The notes beneath the pieces were generated by a model. It had not been told where the DNA came from. It made no database searches and saw only the letters and a list, made by a program, of their open reading frames with translations. The translations under genes were made by a program, and so were the position numbers. Shown one piece after another: positions 1 through 8,379 of a DNA stretch of 64,000 nucleotides; positions within the stretch are counted from its first letter, which is position 1; each line of letters starts with the position of its first letter. Source of the stretch: Streptomyces agglomeratus (GTDB lineage Bacteria; Actinomycetota; Actinomycetes; Streptomycetales; Streptomycetaceae); NCBI RefSeq assembly GCF_001746415.1, contig NZ_MEHJ01000001.1, positions 3,059,001 to 3,123,000 on the forward strand, read 5' to 3'.

Positions 1-858
1 CTGCGACCGCTGCCGATCCGTTGAATACTGTGCCATGTCAGATTGCAGATGCGAAGAGCTTTCGTTCAGTCGCCTCGAATTCGAGACATCTGGCCCCTCA
101 TTGGTCGCGGGTCGAGCATGTGCAGTCGCATCGCGCCCCACCGCGTGGCCAGGGATCCGGCTCGCGCCCGTGTAGGGCCGCCCCGTCGCGTACACCGTGC
201 CGAGCCCCTCCGGCAGCTCCGACAGCTCCGGTCCCGTCCCGCCGGGTACAGCGCCGCCACCACCCCGCATATGCGCCAGCAACGCGTCCTGGGCCGACGC
301 CGAGAAGTGGGCGCGGCCCTCTTTGATGTCCCGTACGGCTCCGACCAGTTGCTCCGCAGTGAACTCGCCGTGCACCAAGTAGCCCCCCGCGCCCAACCGC
401 AACGCCTCCCGCACGATCTCGCTCTCGCGGCTGTACGTCAGCATCATCACCGGCGCCACCTGCACCAGGTACGGCAACGCGGAGATGCCGTCCACGCCCG
501 GCATCCGCACATCCAGCAGCACGACATCCGGCCTGTACTGCTGAGCCGCGGCAAGGGCCTGGCGGCCGTCTGCCGCCTCCGCGACGACCTCGACGTCGTC
601 GCGACCGCCGAGCAGGACGGCAAGGCCCGCCCGTACGACCGGATTGTCGTCGGCGACGACGATCCGCAGGAGGGACGGCGGGCCGAAAGGGTCGGGGGAC
701 GGATCAGGGAATGCCGCCGCCGGCGGGGGAACGCGGACCCCGGCGGGGGTGTGTTCCGAGCGGGGTTCGATCGTGTGCGACGACGTGTGCTGGGAGACGT
801 GGGACGGCGACGACACGGACTGACGGGGCCCGGAGCTGTACGAGCTTTCGTCCGGCAT
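1..858 (-). CDS. LuxR/NarL-type response regulator, 3' end beyond the left edge
   Basis: Partner response regulator of the histidine kinase just upstream; it probably controls the tad-type locus it ends. A low-complexity Ser/Pro-rich leader of about 62 residues is followed by a receiver domain (about 63-185): acidic pair D70/D71, phospho-acceptor D116 in the VLLDVRMPG motif, and a switch Thr in MLTYS. A further 90 residues of linker run to the edge without a stop or a visible output domain. The usual helix-turn-helix would lie just left of position 1, since the linker ends in a Ser/Gln/Arg-rich stretch like those that precede a LuxR domain. ATG at 858 is preceded by a strong GAGGAGG. The gap to the kinase gene is 97 bases. 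Receiver assignment is firm; the output domain is inferred. Confidence 0.85.
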   Translation of the reverse strand, partial: MPDESSYSSGPRQSVSSPSHVSQHTSSHTIEPRSEHTPAGVRVPPPAAAFPDPSPDPFGPPSLLRIVVADDNPVVRAGLAVLLGGRDDVEVVAEAADGRQALAAAQQYRPDVVLLDVRMPGVDGISALPYLVQVAPVMMLTYSRESEIVREALRLGAGGYLVHGEFTAEQLVGAVRDIKEGRAHFSASAQDALLAHMRGGGGAVPGGTGPELSELPEGLGTVYATGRPYTGASRIPGHAVGRDATAHARPATNEGPDVSNSRRLNESSSHLQSDMAQYSTDRQRSQ

Positions 859-955
859 GGTGCGGCCTCCTCTCGGGAGGGTAACTGGGGACGAGTAACG
901 GATGGTCGTGGGCGGTCAGTGGGTTGATGGCTCGGATCGCCAGGGGCTCGTTCGG

Positions 956-2749
956 TCAGTTCGAGTGCCGCCTCGGCGGGGGCAGTGGTGGGGGCAGTGG
1001 TGGCAGCGCCGGCAAGGGGGAGAGCGATCGCGGGCCGGTCGCGCCCGCCGGCACCAGCGCCGCCGTCGGCAGTTCCAGGCGTACTTCGGTTCCTCCCGCG
1101 CTGCGACCCCGCCCGATGCGGATACGGGCGCCGATTCCCGCCGCCCGCTCGACCATCCCCACCAGCCCGAAGTGACCGGCCTTGCGGAGGTTGTCGAGGC
1201 TGATGCCGGCGGGCAGACCGCGACCGTCGTCGAGCACACTGATGCGCAGCACTCCGCCGAAGACGCCGAACTCCACTGCCACGCGCGAGGCGTGGGCGTG
1301 ACGGTGGCTGTTCTCCATGGCCTCCGTAGCGATGGTCAGGAGGTGGCGCGCGATCGCATGAGGAACGGTGGGGACAGAACCAGACTCCGGCACAGGCGCC
1401 GACACAGGTGTAGCCCCAGGCGCCGACACAGGTGCAGCCCCAGGCGCTGCGGGCACAGGTGCGCGCACAGGTGCAGCCCCACCAGGTGCGGGCACAGGCG
1501 CAGGCGCCGGCAGAGGTGCAGCCGCGGGATCGGTGCCCGTGCCGGTCGTCGGCGCCTGCGGTGCCTCGCCCACCACGCGAAACTCTGTCCGCATCCCCGT
1601 CCGCTTCCCGAAATCCGCCAGACGCGCCGCCAGCTCGTCCCCGACGACCACTCCCCCGGTGTCGTAATCCGCCTGCCGGCGCAGGTCCGAGAGGATCTCC
1701 CGGGACTCCGCAGCCGCCCGCCGCGCCGAGCGGGCGACCATGCCCGCCTGGTGCTTGACGGTCAGCGGGTCCATACGGTCGGCCGACTGCGCCAGCCCCT
1801 CCGCCGCCATCGCGACGCCGTGCAGGGTCTTGGCCACCGAGTCGTGCATCTCGCGCGCGAGGCGCGCCCGCTCGCCCTCCACGGCGTCCGTGACCGCGAG
1901 CCGGGCGTTGGCCTCGGAGAGGGCCTGCGTGGCAGCCCCGAAGCGGAACATCAGATTCCGTAGCGTTACGCCGATGATCCCGGCCGCCACGCAGAACCCG
2001 CTTATCAGCAGCGTGCTGGCCGGGCTCGCCATCCGTTCCGCCCACGCCGTGTAGGCCGCCACCAGCAGCAGGATCTGGATCGCGGTGAAGATGCCCGCAC
2101 CCCGCCACCCGTACAGCAGGCCGGCGAGAAGCGGCGTACAGACGGTGGCGTAGCCGAGGGCCGAGTCGGGTGAGGCCGTCAGCAGCAGGACCGACCCGAA
2201 GACCACGTCCACGCCCATCAGCGTGCGGTACTTGATGAGCAGGGGGCCGAACACCTCCCAGTCGCGCAGCATCGCGTACGAGCCCACGAAGCTGAACACG
2301 ACGGCCCCGCCCACCAGCCACCCGCCGAACTGGCCACCGGCCCTGGCTAGCGCGAAGGGCGCGCCCAGCGCGATCATGGCAAGGCGGAAGCCGAACACCT
2401 GGCGGCACAGCGCCTGGAGGGCGTTGATCTGGATCGGGATGCTGGGGGCCGGTACGTCGTCGGCGAGGGCGGACGCGGGAGCCGCCTCGGGCCCGGTCAC
2501 ACCGCCCTGAAGCGCCGCACCCGGGCCGCTTCCCGCCGCCGCGAACCGGAGCCCGCGCGAGACACCCGTACCGCCGCCCGCCGCCGAAAACCGGGGCCCG
2601 CGCGAGATACCCGTACCGCCACCCGCCGCCGAAAACCGGGGCCCGCGCGAGACCTCTCCCGCACCCTCGTCCCGCTGCCCGCGAGAGGCCCCGCCCGTGA
2701 GCCCGCCCCGGAGCCCGCGCCCGAGCCGGAACGTCGGAAGCGACACCAT
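956..2749 (-). CDS. membrane sensor histidine kinase (HisKA_3 family)
   Basis: 597-residue NarX/DesK-type sensor kinase. Residues 33-78 are three copies of a 15-residue Ser/Arg/Gly repeat, followed by about 5-6 hydrophobic segments (120-265), a DHp helix with phospho-acceptor H302 in REMHDSVAKTLHG, a long Pro/Ala-rich linker (about 400-455) and a HATPase domain with N-box (ENSHRHAHA) and G-boxes (DDGRGLP, HFGLVGM). The Pro/Ala linker between DHp and ATPase domains is unusual. ATG at 2749 lies 5 bases after the tadC-like stop, so it is probably co-transcribed with the tad genes; the response regulator follows 97 bases downstream. It likely senses an envelope signal, which the sequence does not identify. 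Confidence 0.9.
   Translation of the reverse strand: MVSLPTFRLGRGLRGGLTGGASRGQRDEGAGEVSRGPRFSAAGGGTGISRGPRFSAAGGGTGVSRGLRFAAAGSGPGAALQGGVTGPEAAPASALADDVPAPSIPIQINALQALCRQVFGFRLAMIALGAPFALARAGGQFGGWLVGGAVVFSFVGSYAMLRDWEVFGPLLIKYRTLMGVDVVFGSVLLLTASPDSALGYATVCTPLLAGLLYGWRGAGIFTAIQILLLVAAYTAWAERMASPASTLLISGFCVAAGIIGVTLRNLMFRFGAATQALSEANARLAVTDAVEGERARLAREMHDSVAKTLHGVAMAAEGLAQSADRMDPLTVKHQAGMVARSARRAAAESREILSDLRRQADYDTGGVVVGDELAARLADFGKRTGMRTEFRVVGEAPQAPTTGTGTDPAAAPLPAPAPVPAPGGAAPVRAPVPAAPGAAPVSAPGATPVSAPVPESGSVPTVPHAIARHLLTIATEAMENSHRHAHASRVAVEFGVFGGVLRISVLDDGRGLPAGISLDNLRKAGHFGLVGMVERAAGIGARIRIGRGRSAGGTEVRLELPTAALVPAGATGPRSLSPLPALPPLPPPLPPPRRHSN
2516..2650 (-). repeat. in-frame 45-bp tandem repeat, three copies, in the kinase gene
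   Basis: Three consecutive 45-base units encode SRGPRFSAAGGGTG-type repeats (residues 34-78 of the histidine kinase) in its cytoplasmic N-terminus. The first two units are nearly identical and the third is diverged. The unit length is a multiple of three, so copy-number change would lengthen or shorten the leader without breaking the frame. Confidence 0.85.
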
Positions 2750-2754
2750 GGCCG

Positions 2755-3642
2755 TCAGCCGCCGAAGACCGAGCCGAAGTCGGTCTCCGACCCCAGGAAC
2801 ATGTTGGTCACGATCAGCAGCAGCGTCGCCGGCACCATGAAGGCGAGCGTGACCACCGTCGTCTTGGGAATCGCCTTCGCGGCGCGGCGCCGGGAGTTCT
2901 GGGCATCGGTGCGGCGCATGTCGTTGGCGATCTGGATCAGGGTGTCGGCGATCGGCGCGCCGAGTTCCTCGCCCTGCTGGAGCGCTGTCACGAACTGGGA
3001 GACCTGTTCGGACTCGTTGCGCCTGCGCAGCTCCTCGAAAGCCTGGCGCCGGCTCACACCCATGTCCATCTGGCGCAGGGTGATGCGCAGTTCGTCGGCC
3101 CACGGGCCTTCGTACTTCTCCGCGACGCGGTCCAGCGCCTGCCGGAATCCGAGCCCCGCGCTCACGACCACGGCGAGTACGTCGAGAAAGTCCGGCAGGG
3201 TCCGCTCGATGACGTCCTTGCGCTCGCGGATGGCCTGCCAGATGGTGACATCCGCTGCGAACAGCCCGTACGCGATGCAGAAGACACCGAAGAGCGGCAG
3301 GTCCTTCAGCAGCAGCACGAGGGCCGAGAACCCGCCGAACAGGCCGTACACGGCACGCCGGGCCGCGTACCGGTCGATGGTGAGGCCGCCGGGGTTGCCG
3401 GCCATGTCGATCTTGCGCCGCTTCTTGTCGACCCGCCTCGGGCCCATCAGGCGCAGCACGGCCGGGGCGAAGCGCATACCGAGGCGGTCCACCGCCGACT
3501 CGGTCCCCGAGACGCGCGAGGCGCCGATCTCCAGCGCGACGGCCAGGTCGCCGGGAATCTTGGCTTCGGCGCGGTACATCCTGATGCCCTGGAACGCGCC
3601 CGCGACGCTCAGTCCGACCACCAGCGCGAGAAGCAGTGCCAT
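2755..3642 (-). CDS. TadC-like type II/IV secretion F-family membrane protein
   Basis: 295-residue inner-membrane platform protein of the GspF/TadC family. An N-terminal membrane helix (1-20) is followed by a basic segment, two more helices (about 98-130), the T2SSF domain (about 145-265; FLDVLAVVVSAGLGFRQAL, Glu/Gln-rich core, QQGEELGAP) and a C-terminal helix. TadB and TadC together form the platform that couples the CpaF ATPase to the pilus or secretion machine. It lies 160 bases after the TadB-like gene; that gap holds a tandem repeat. The histidine kinase starts 5 bases after its stop. Family assignment is strong; what is assembled or secreted is unknown. Confidence 0.9.
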   Translation of the reverse strand: MALLLALVVGLSVAGAFQGIRMYRAEAKIPGDLAVALEIGASRVSGTESAVDRLGMRFAPAVLRLMGPRRVDKKRRKIDMAGNPGGLTIDRYAARRAVYGLFGGFSALVLLLKDLPLFGVFCIAYGLFAADVTIWQAIRERKDVIERTLPDFLDVLAVVVSAGLGFRQALDRVAEKYEGPWADELRITLRQMDMGVSRRQAFEELRRRNESEQVSQFVTALQQGEELGAPIADTLIQIANDMRRTDAQNSRRRAAKAIPKTTVVTLAFMVPATLLLIVTNMFLGSETDFGSVFGG

Positions 3643-3711
3643 GCCGGATACCTCCTGTTTCAGCTCGTACGGGCGATTCTGATGTCAGCGGCGGGTGAGG
3701 GTCCGAGCCCG

Positions 3712-3802
3712 GGTTGGTCGCCTCACGTGGCCGGGCCGAGCCCTGGTTCGTCGCCCCACGTGGCCGGGCCGAGGCCGGGTTCGTCGCCTCACGTGGCCGG
3801 GC
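3712..3802. repeat. 33-bp tandem repeat between tadB- and tadC-like genes
   Basis: Nearly three units of exactly 33 bases (starts at 3712, 3745 and 3778), each with a GGTT-GTCGCC-CACGTGGCCGGG core; CACGTGG recurs at 3724, 3757 and 3790. It fills most of the only sizeable gap inside the tad operon and stops at the tadB stop codon (3803-3805). CACGTG is itself a palindrome, so these could be protein sites, an mRNA structure, or a simple expansion. Confidence 0.8.
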
Positions 3803-4738
3803 TCAGACATCGATCTTTCCCAGGCGGCGCATCACGACAAAACCCAGCGCGTAGAGCCCTATGGCGACGATCACGATGATCTGCCCGACGGGATTGCTGG
3901 TCATCCGGGCCATGGAACCCGGCGTGACCGAGTTGAGCATGATCATCGCGCCCAGGCCGAGCAGCGGAATCGTGTACGCCGTGGCATTGACCTCGGAGAG
4001 CATGGTGCGGACCTCGCGTCGCGTCTCCTTCCGTTCCTCCAGCGTCTCGGTGAGGTTCCGGAGCGATCCGACGACCGTGCCGCCGGCCCGGTTGGAGAGC
4101 ACCAGCGTCGTGACCAGGACGACCAGCTCGCGCGACGGCAGCCGTTCCGCCAGCTCCCCCAGCGCGTCGTCGATCGACCGGCCGACCGCCAACTGGTTCG
4201 CCACTCCCGCCAGTTCCTCGCCCGCCGGGGCCTCCAGCTCCTCGGCCGCCATGCTCAGCGCGGTACGCAGGGCCAGTCCGGCGGCGGTGGCGTTGGCGAG
4301 TATCCGGGACAGATCGGGCAGCTGGTTGATGAATGCCTCGATCCGCTTCTGCCGCTGCCAGTTGAGGAACGCGCTGGCACCCCAGAGGGCGACCAGGCCG
4401 GCCACCGGGCCGAAGAAAGGCGCCAGTACGGACGAGGCGATCAGCCAGAGGGCGGCCACCCCGACGACCACGTAGACGAAGAACTCGCCCGCCGTCAGGT
4501 CGAGTCCGGTCGCCGAGAGCCGCAGGTGGATTCTCTTGCCGAGCGCCGTCCTGCGCAGTCGCCGGTCGACACCCGTGAAGCGCCGCTGGCGGCCGACGCC
4601 GTTCGGGCCCGTGATGGCGAGGCGGTCGACGAGGGCGGCCCGCGCGGCCTTGCCCGAGACGTACGTATGCAGTCCGGCTACGCCGAAGGCGCCGCAGAGC
4701 AGTGTGCTGCCGATCGCCAGCATTGCGGGATTGTTCAT
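3803..4738 (-). CDS. TadB-like type II/IV secretion F-family membrane protein
   Basis: 311-residue partner of the TadC-like protein. It has an N-terminal helix (5-25), two adjacent helices around 85-125, a T2SSF cytoplasmic domain (about 140-270: INQLPDLSRILANATAAGL; SNRAGGTVVGSL; ETLEERKETRREV) and two C-terminal helices, ending in MRRLGKIDV. ATG at 4738 is 7 bases after the cpaF stop, which favours it over upstream starts that would run back into cpaF. The order cpaF-tadB-tadC is the standard tad arrangement. Confidence 0.9.
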   Translation of the reverse strand: MNNPAMLAIGSTLLCGAFGVAGLHTYVSGKAARAALVDRLAITGPNGVGRQRRFTGVDRRLRRTALGKRIHLRLSATGLDLTAGEFFVYVVVGVAALWLIASSVLAPFFGPVAGLVALWGASAFLNWQRQKRIEAFINQLPDLSRILANATAAGLALRTALSMAAEELEAPAGEELAGVANQLAVGRSIDDALGELAERLPSRELVVLVTTLVLSNRAGGTVVGSLRNLTETLEERKETRREVRTMLSEVNATAYTIPLLGLGAMIMLNSVTPGSMARMTSNPVGQIIVIVAIGLYALGFVVMRRLGKIDV

Positions 4739-4745
4739 GGCGTAC

Positions 4746-6278
4746 CTACTGGACCTCTCGTACGTTGAGCGCACTGTGCGGGTTGGGGCCGGGTGGGGTC
4801 GGCGGGCTCTGCGAACCGGGAGAACCGGGCGAACCAGGCGAACCGGACCGGCCGAGCGAATCGAGCGCGCTCTGCGCGTACGGCGGACTCTGCGCGTACG
4901 TCTGACTCTGCGTGTACGGCTGACTCTGCGCGTACGACGGCCTCTGCGGGTACGACGGACCGAGCGGGTCGTCGAGGTCCACCACGCCGAACGCGGGCGG
5001 AATCGGCTCGTTCGCGAGGTGCAGCCGGTCCGCGATGCGGCGCGGCAGCCCGAGGTGTTCGAACCGGCCGTGGACGACACGGTCCGCGCTCATCGGCTGG
5101 GCGACGAAGCGCGAGACGGTGGCGATCTGGAACCGCTCCCGGCCGTGGGACACCAGAATCGCGATCTCGCTGATCTTGCGGGAACCGTCCGCCATGCGCG
5201 CCAGCTGCACGATGACGTCGACGGCGCTGTTGATCTGGTCCCTGAGCGCCTCGAACGGGATCTCGACCTCCGACATCGAGCCGAGCGTCTGAAGCCGCAT
5301 CAGCGCGTCCTCGGCGCTGTTCGAGTGGACGGTGGCGAGCGAACCGTCGTGGCCGGTCGACATCGCCTGGAGCATGTCGAGCGTCTCGCCGCCGCGCACC
5401 TCACCGACGATGATGCGGTCGGGGCGCATGCGCAGGGAGTTGCGTACGAGATCGCGGATCGTGATCTGGCCCTTGCCCTCGACGTTGGGCGGCCGGGTCT
5501 CCAGGCGGATGACGTGCGCCTGCTGGAGCTGGAGTTCGGCCGCGTCCTCGACGGTGATGATGCGTTCGTGGTCGGGGATCAGGCCGGACAGCGCATTGAG
5601 CAGGGTGGTCTTCCCGGAACCGGTGCCCCCGGACACGATGACGTTGAAGCGGGCCCGCACGAGGGCGGACAGCAGCATCAGCATCTGCTCGTCGAGCGTG
5701 CCGAGGTTGATGAGCTCCTGGAGGCGATACGCCCGTGGGAAGCGGCGGATCGTGAGCGTCGGGCCGGTGAGGGACAGCGGCGGGATGATGACGTTGACGC
5801 GCTCGCCGGACGGCAGGCGGGCGTCGACCATCGGGTTCGACTCGTCGACGCGGCGGTTGACGGTCGAGACGATGCGCTCGATGGTCTGCATCAGCTGCTC
5901 GTTCGACGCGAAGCGCATGGGGAGCTGCTCGACCCGGCCGGCCCGTTCGACGAAGATCGAGTCGGGGCCGTTCACCATGATCTCGGTGATGGACGCGTCT
6001 TCGAGGAGCGGTTCGAGTACGCCGAGTCCGAGCGCCTCGTCCACGACGCGGCGGATGAGCTGGGAGCGCTCGGCGGTGGAGAGGACGGGCCCCTCGCGGC
6101 TGATGATGTGGGCGAGTACGCGCTCCAGCCGGGCCCGCCGCTCGGCCGCCGCGAGCGAGGACATCTCCGCGAGGTCGATCTCCTCCAGCAGCTTGGTCCG
6201 GTAGGTGGCGACCAGATGGCCGTCTTCCCGCCCTCCCGCGTGCTCGTCGGGGGCGGTGATGCGTGCCCGCAGACTCAT
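4746..6278 (-). CDS. cpaF: CpaF/TadA family secretion ATPase
   Basis: 510-residue hexameric ATPase that powers tad pilus assembly or secretion from the cytoplasm. It has the N-terminal domain (1-110), Walker A GGTGSGKTT (217-225), Asp box (ITVEDAAELQL), Walker B (RIIVGEVRG, about 286-294) and His box (MSTGHDGSLATVHSNS), a complete set. An added C-terminal tail (about 430-510) is low complexity: four-residue Tyr-Ala/Thr-Gln-Ser repeats, then Gly-Ser-Pro repeats, unlike typical CpaF. ATG at 6278 has GAGGAG 8 bases upstream. It follows the TadE-like gene after 73 bases. Confidence 0.95.
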   Translation of the reverse strand: MSLRARITAPDEHAGGREDGHLVATYRTKLLEEIDLAEMSSLAAAERRARLERVLAHIISREGPVLSTAERSQLIRRVVDEALGLGVLEPLLEDASITEIMVNGPDSIFVERAGRVEQLPMRFASNEQLMQTIERIVSTVNRRVDESNPMVDARLPSGERVNVIIPPLSLTGPTLTIRRFPRAYRLQELINLGTLDEQMLMLLSALVRARFNVIVSGGTGSGKTTLLNALSGLIPDHERIITVEDAAELQLQQAHVIRLETRPPNVEGKGQITIRDLVRNSLRMRPDRIIVGEVRGGETLDMLQAMSTGHDGSLATVHSNSAEDALMRLQTLGSMSEVEIPFEALRDQINSAVDVIVQLARMADGSRKISEIAILVSHGRERFQIATVSRFVAQPMSADRVVHGRFEHLGLPRRIADRLHLANEPIPPAFGVVDLDDPLGPSYPQRPSYAQSQPYTQSQTYAQSPPYAQSALDSLGRSGSPGSPGSPGSQSPPTPPGPNPHSALNVREVQ

Positions 6279-6351
6279 GTGCGTGACTCCTCGCTGGTGC
6301 GGATCGCTCGTGCGCTTCCTTCGTAGGGACCTTTCGTACGGAGCGGGGCGG

Positions 6352-6741
6352 TTACGGTTCCTCCTTGTCGGCGGGCATCGTGACGGAACGCTCGATCTCG
6401 CCGAAATCGTCCATGCCGGGGACGACCGAAGGGATGGACACCACCGCCTGGGCGGTGACGGTGGGGCCGTCGTCCACGAAGATGTCCGTACGTTCGGCCA
6501 GCCAGTCGCTCATCGCCGCCTTGCCGGTCGCGGTGCCCTGCCCCCGCAACTCCTCCTGCGCCTCCGTACGCGCCGCCGCCCGTGCCGCGGTACCGGCCTG
6601 GGAGGCGGCGTAACCGACGATGCCGAGCTGGATGCAGGCCATCGCGACCAGCAGCAGGACGGGCAGGAAGCCGGCGAACTCCAGGATGGCCGCGCCCCGG
6701 TCGCGTTCCCGCCCGCCGATCCGGCGCAGTAGACGTCTCAC
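6352..6741 (-). CDS. TadE-like pseudopilin/minor pilin protein
   Basis: 129-residue TadE-family protein: a short basic N-terminus (RRLLRRIGGRERDRG), the TadE signature RGAAILEFAGFLPVLLLV with its hydrophobic helix (about 15-45), then an extracytoplasmic domain rich in small residues (QAGTAARAAARTEAQ) and a beta-type tail. The GTG start at 6741 overlaps the stop of the upstream ATPase-TadE fusion by four bases (GTGA), so translation is probably coupled. It is the second TadE-like domain in this locus. No aromatic-rich Flp major pilin is visible nearby. Confidence 0.85.
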   Translation of the reverse strand: MRRLLRRIGGRERDRGAAILEFAGFLPVLLLVAMACIQLGIVGYAASQAGTAARAAARTEAQEELRGQGTATGKAAMSDWLAERTDIFVDDGPTVTAQAVVSIPSVVPGMDDFGEIERSVTMPADKEEP

Positions 6742-8369
6742 GGCCCGTCCCCTTCCATCGCGGCGCCCGCACTGCCCGACACGTCCCACGGAAAGCTGCC
6801 GACTCCGGGGAAGAGCACCGGGGTGTTGAGGCCGACCTCGGCCTTCCACAGGTTGCCTTCCTCGCGGCAGGAGGGAGCATCGGCGTCCGCCAGCCACGAC
6901 GACGGCAGACGCTCCTGCGCGGCGGCCACGCATGCCGCCACCGGGTCGTCACCCCTCGTGGCCGCCGCCGTGGCCGCCCGAGCGCCCTCGTCCGCCGCGT
7001 TGCCCGCCAGCGAGAACGTGTAGCCGAACAGGACCGCCTGCCACATCGCGACCATCACGAAGATGATCAGAGGCGCCATTCCCGCGAGCTCGACCGTGAC
7101 CGCGCCCCGGTCGCGGTCTTTGCCTCTCCCTCGGAAACCGACCGCCCCCCGGTCGCTCCGCACGAGCTTCCCGCCGCCCTTGCCTCCCGCGCCCGCCGCC
7201 GGTTTCACCAGGCCCAGTTCGCCTGCCAGCGCCCACAGGGCCTGCTTGACCGTGCCCCGGCTGTCCAGGTCCTGCATGCGGCCGGCGTCCGTGGCCGCCT
7301 GGAGTTCCTTGAAGTTGGCGGGGATCGCGGCCCGCGCCACCTTCGTGCCCGTGATCCGTTCCACCAGCGGCGGCTGGATCTCCGTGTTCCGGTTGTGGCG
7401 GTTGACGACGGTGGTCGTCTCCTCCGCCTTGCGGATCTGGAGGCGGTCCCACATCCGCACCATGCGCTTGGCGGCCCGTACCGCCACCACGTCCGGCGTG
7501 ACGACGAGAAGCGCCTGGTCGGCCATCTCGACGGCCGCCGCGTTGGCACTGTTCATCTGCGTGCCGCAGTCGACGACCACGACCTCGTATCGGTTGCGCA
7601 GCGCGCTCACCACCTGCCGCGCCACCCGGTCGGTGACCTCCTCGCCCCGCTCGCCCTCGGCCGGTGCGAGGACCAGGCTGATGCCGGTGGGGTGAGAGAA
7701 AACGGCGTCCTGGAGTACGCGCGGCGAGATGTCCGCGATGCCGGCCAGGTCGACGATCGAGCGGCGGAACTGGACGTCCAGGTACGACGCCACGTCCCCC
7801 GACTGGAGGTCCAGGTCGACGAGTGCGACCGTACGCCCCGACGCCTTCGCGGCGAGTGCGAGCTGCACGGCCACGACCGTGGCCCCGGTGCCGCCCTTCG
7901 CGCCGGTCACCGTCACCACCGTGCCGCCGGGCCCCGAGAAGACATCGGGCCCGGTGCCGAGGTGGCGGCGTACGCCCGTGGACCAGGAGGCGGCGCCCTG
8001 CACGCGGGCCGCCAGTTCCTCGTAACCGAGCGGCAGCCCGACCAGGCCGCGTGCGCCGGAATCCATGGCGGCCGTGAAGAGCGCCGGGCCGGTGTCGGCG
8101 GTGACGAGGACGACGCCGACCGCCGGGAAGCGGAGTGCGACCTCGCGGATGAGTTCCAGCGCGGGCACGGGACCGATGCGCTCATGCACGAGGACGACCT
8201 CGGGCAGCTCGTCGAGCGATTCGCCCGCCAGCCGCGCGAGGGTGTCGAGGAGCGACGTCGAATCGGTGACGGGCCCGGCCGGTTCCGCGTCGGGGAGCTG
8301 GCTGAGGAGGGTGGTGATGGCGCGGGCGGCGTCAGGGTCGCCGACCGCCGGGAGGATACGAGTCGTCAT
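6738..8369 (-). CDS. TadZ/CpaE-like ATPase fused to a C-terminal TadE-like domain
   Basis: 543-residue protein in one open frame. Residues 1-125 are a receiver-like N-terminus (VLVHERIGP, GVVLVTADTG). Residues about 155-385 are a MinD/ParA-type ATPase with deviant Walker A GAKGGTGAT, switch DLDLQSGD and CGTQMNSAN, like CpaE/TadZ, which places the pilus machine. After a Gly/Lys-rich linker (390-419) a TadE signature DRGAVTVELAGMAP (420-433), a membrane helix and a periplasmic tail with two Cys follow. ATG at 8369 has AGGA 7 bases upstream; it lies 10 bases after cpaB. An internal GTG near the linker (LVRSD) could also give a separate TadE, but no stop codon divides the parts. Confidence 0.85.
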   Translation of the reverse strand: MTTRILPAVGDPDAARAITTLLSQLPDAEPAGPVTDSTSLLDTLARLAGESLDELPEVVLVHERIGPVPALELIREVALRFPAVGVVLVTADTGPALFTAAMDSGARGLVGLPLGYEELAARVQGAASWSTGVRRHLGTGPDVFSGPGGTVVTVTGAKGGTGATVVAVQLALAAKASGRTVALVDLDLQSGDVASYLDVQFRRSIVDLAGIADISPRVLQDAVFSHPTGISLVLAPAEGERGEEVTDRVARQVVSALRNRYEVVVVDCGTQMNSANAAAVEMADQALLVVTPDVVAVRAAKRMVRMWDRLQIRKAEETTTVVNRHNRNTEIQPPLVERITGTKVARAAIPANFKELQAATDAGRMQDLDSRGTVKQALWALAGELGLVKPAAGAGGKGGGKLVRSDRGAVGFRGRGKDRDRGAVTVELAGMAPLIIFVMVAMWQAVLFGYTFSLAGNAADEGARAATAAATRGDDPVAACVAAAQERLPSSWLADADAPSCREEGNLWKAEVGLNTPVLFPGVGSFPWDVSGSAGAAMEGDGP

Positions 8370-8379
8370 ACGCCGGTCC

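Noticed and set aside
1..200. The response regulator seems to lack a DNA-binding domain in the window.
   Set aside because: The frame is open to the edge and the linker composition resembles those that precede a LuxR helix-turn-helix, so the domain is most likely just outside the window.
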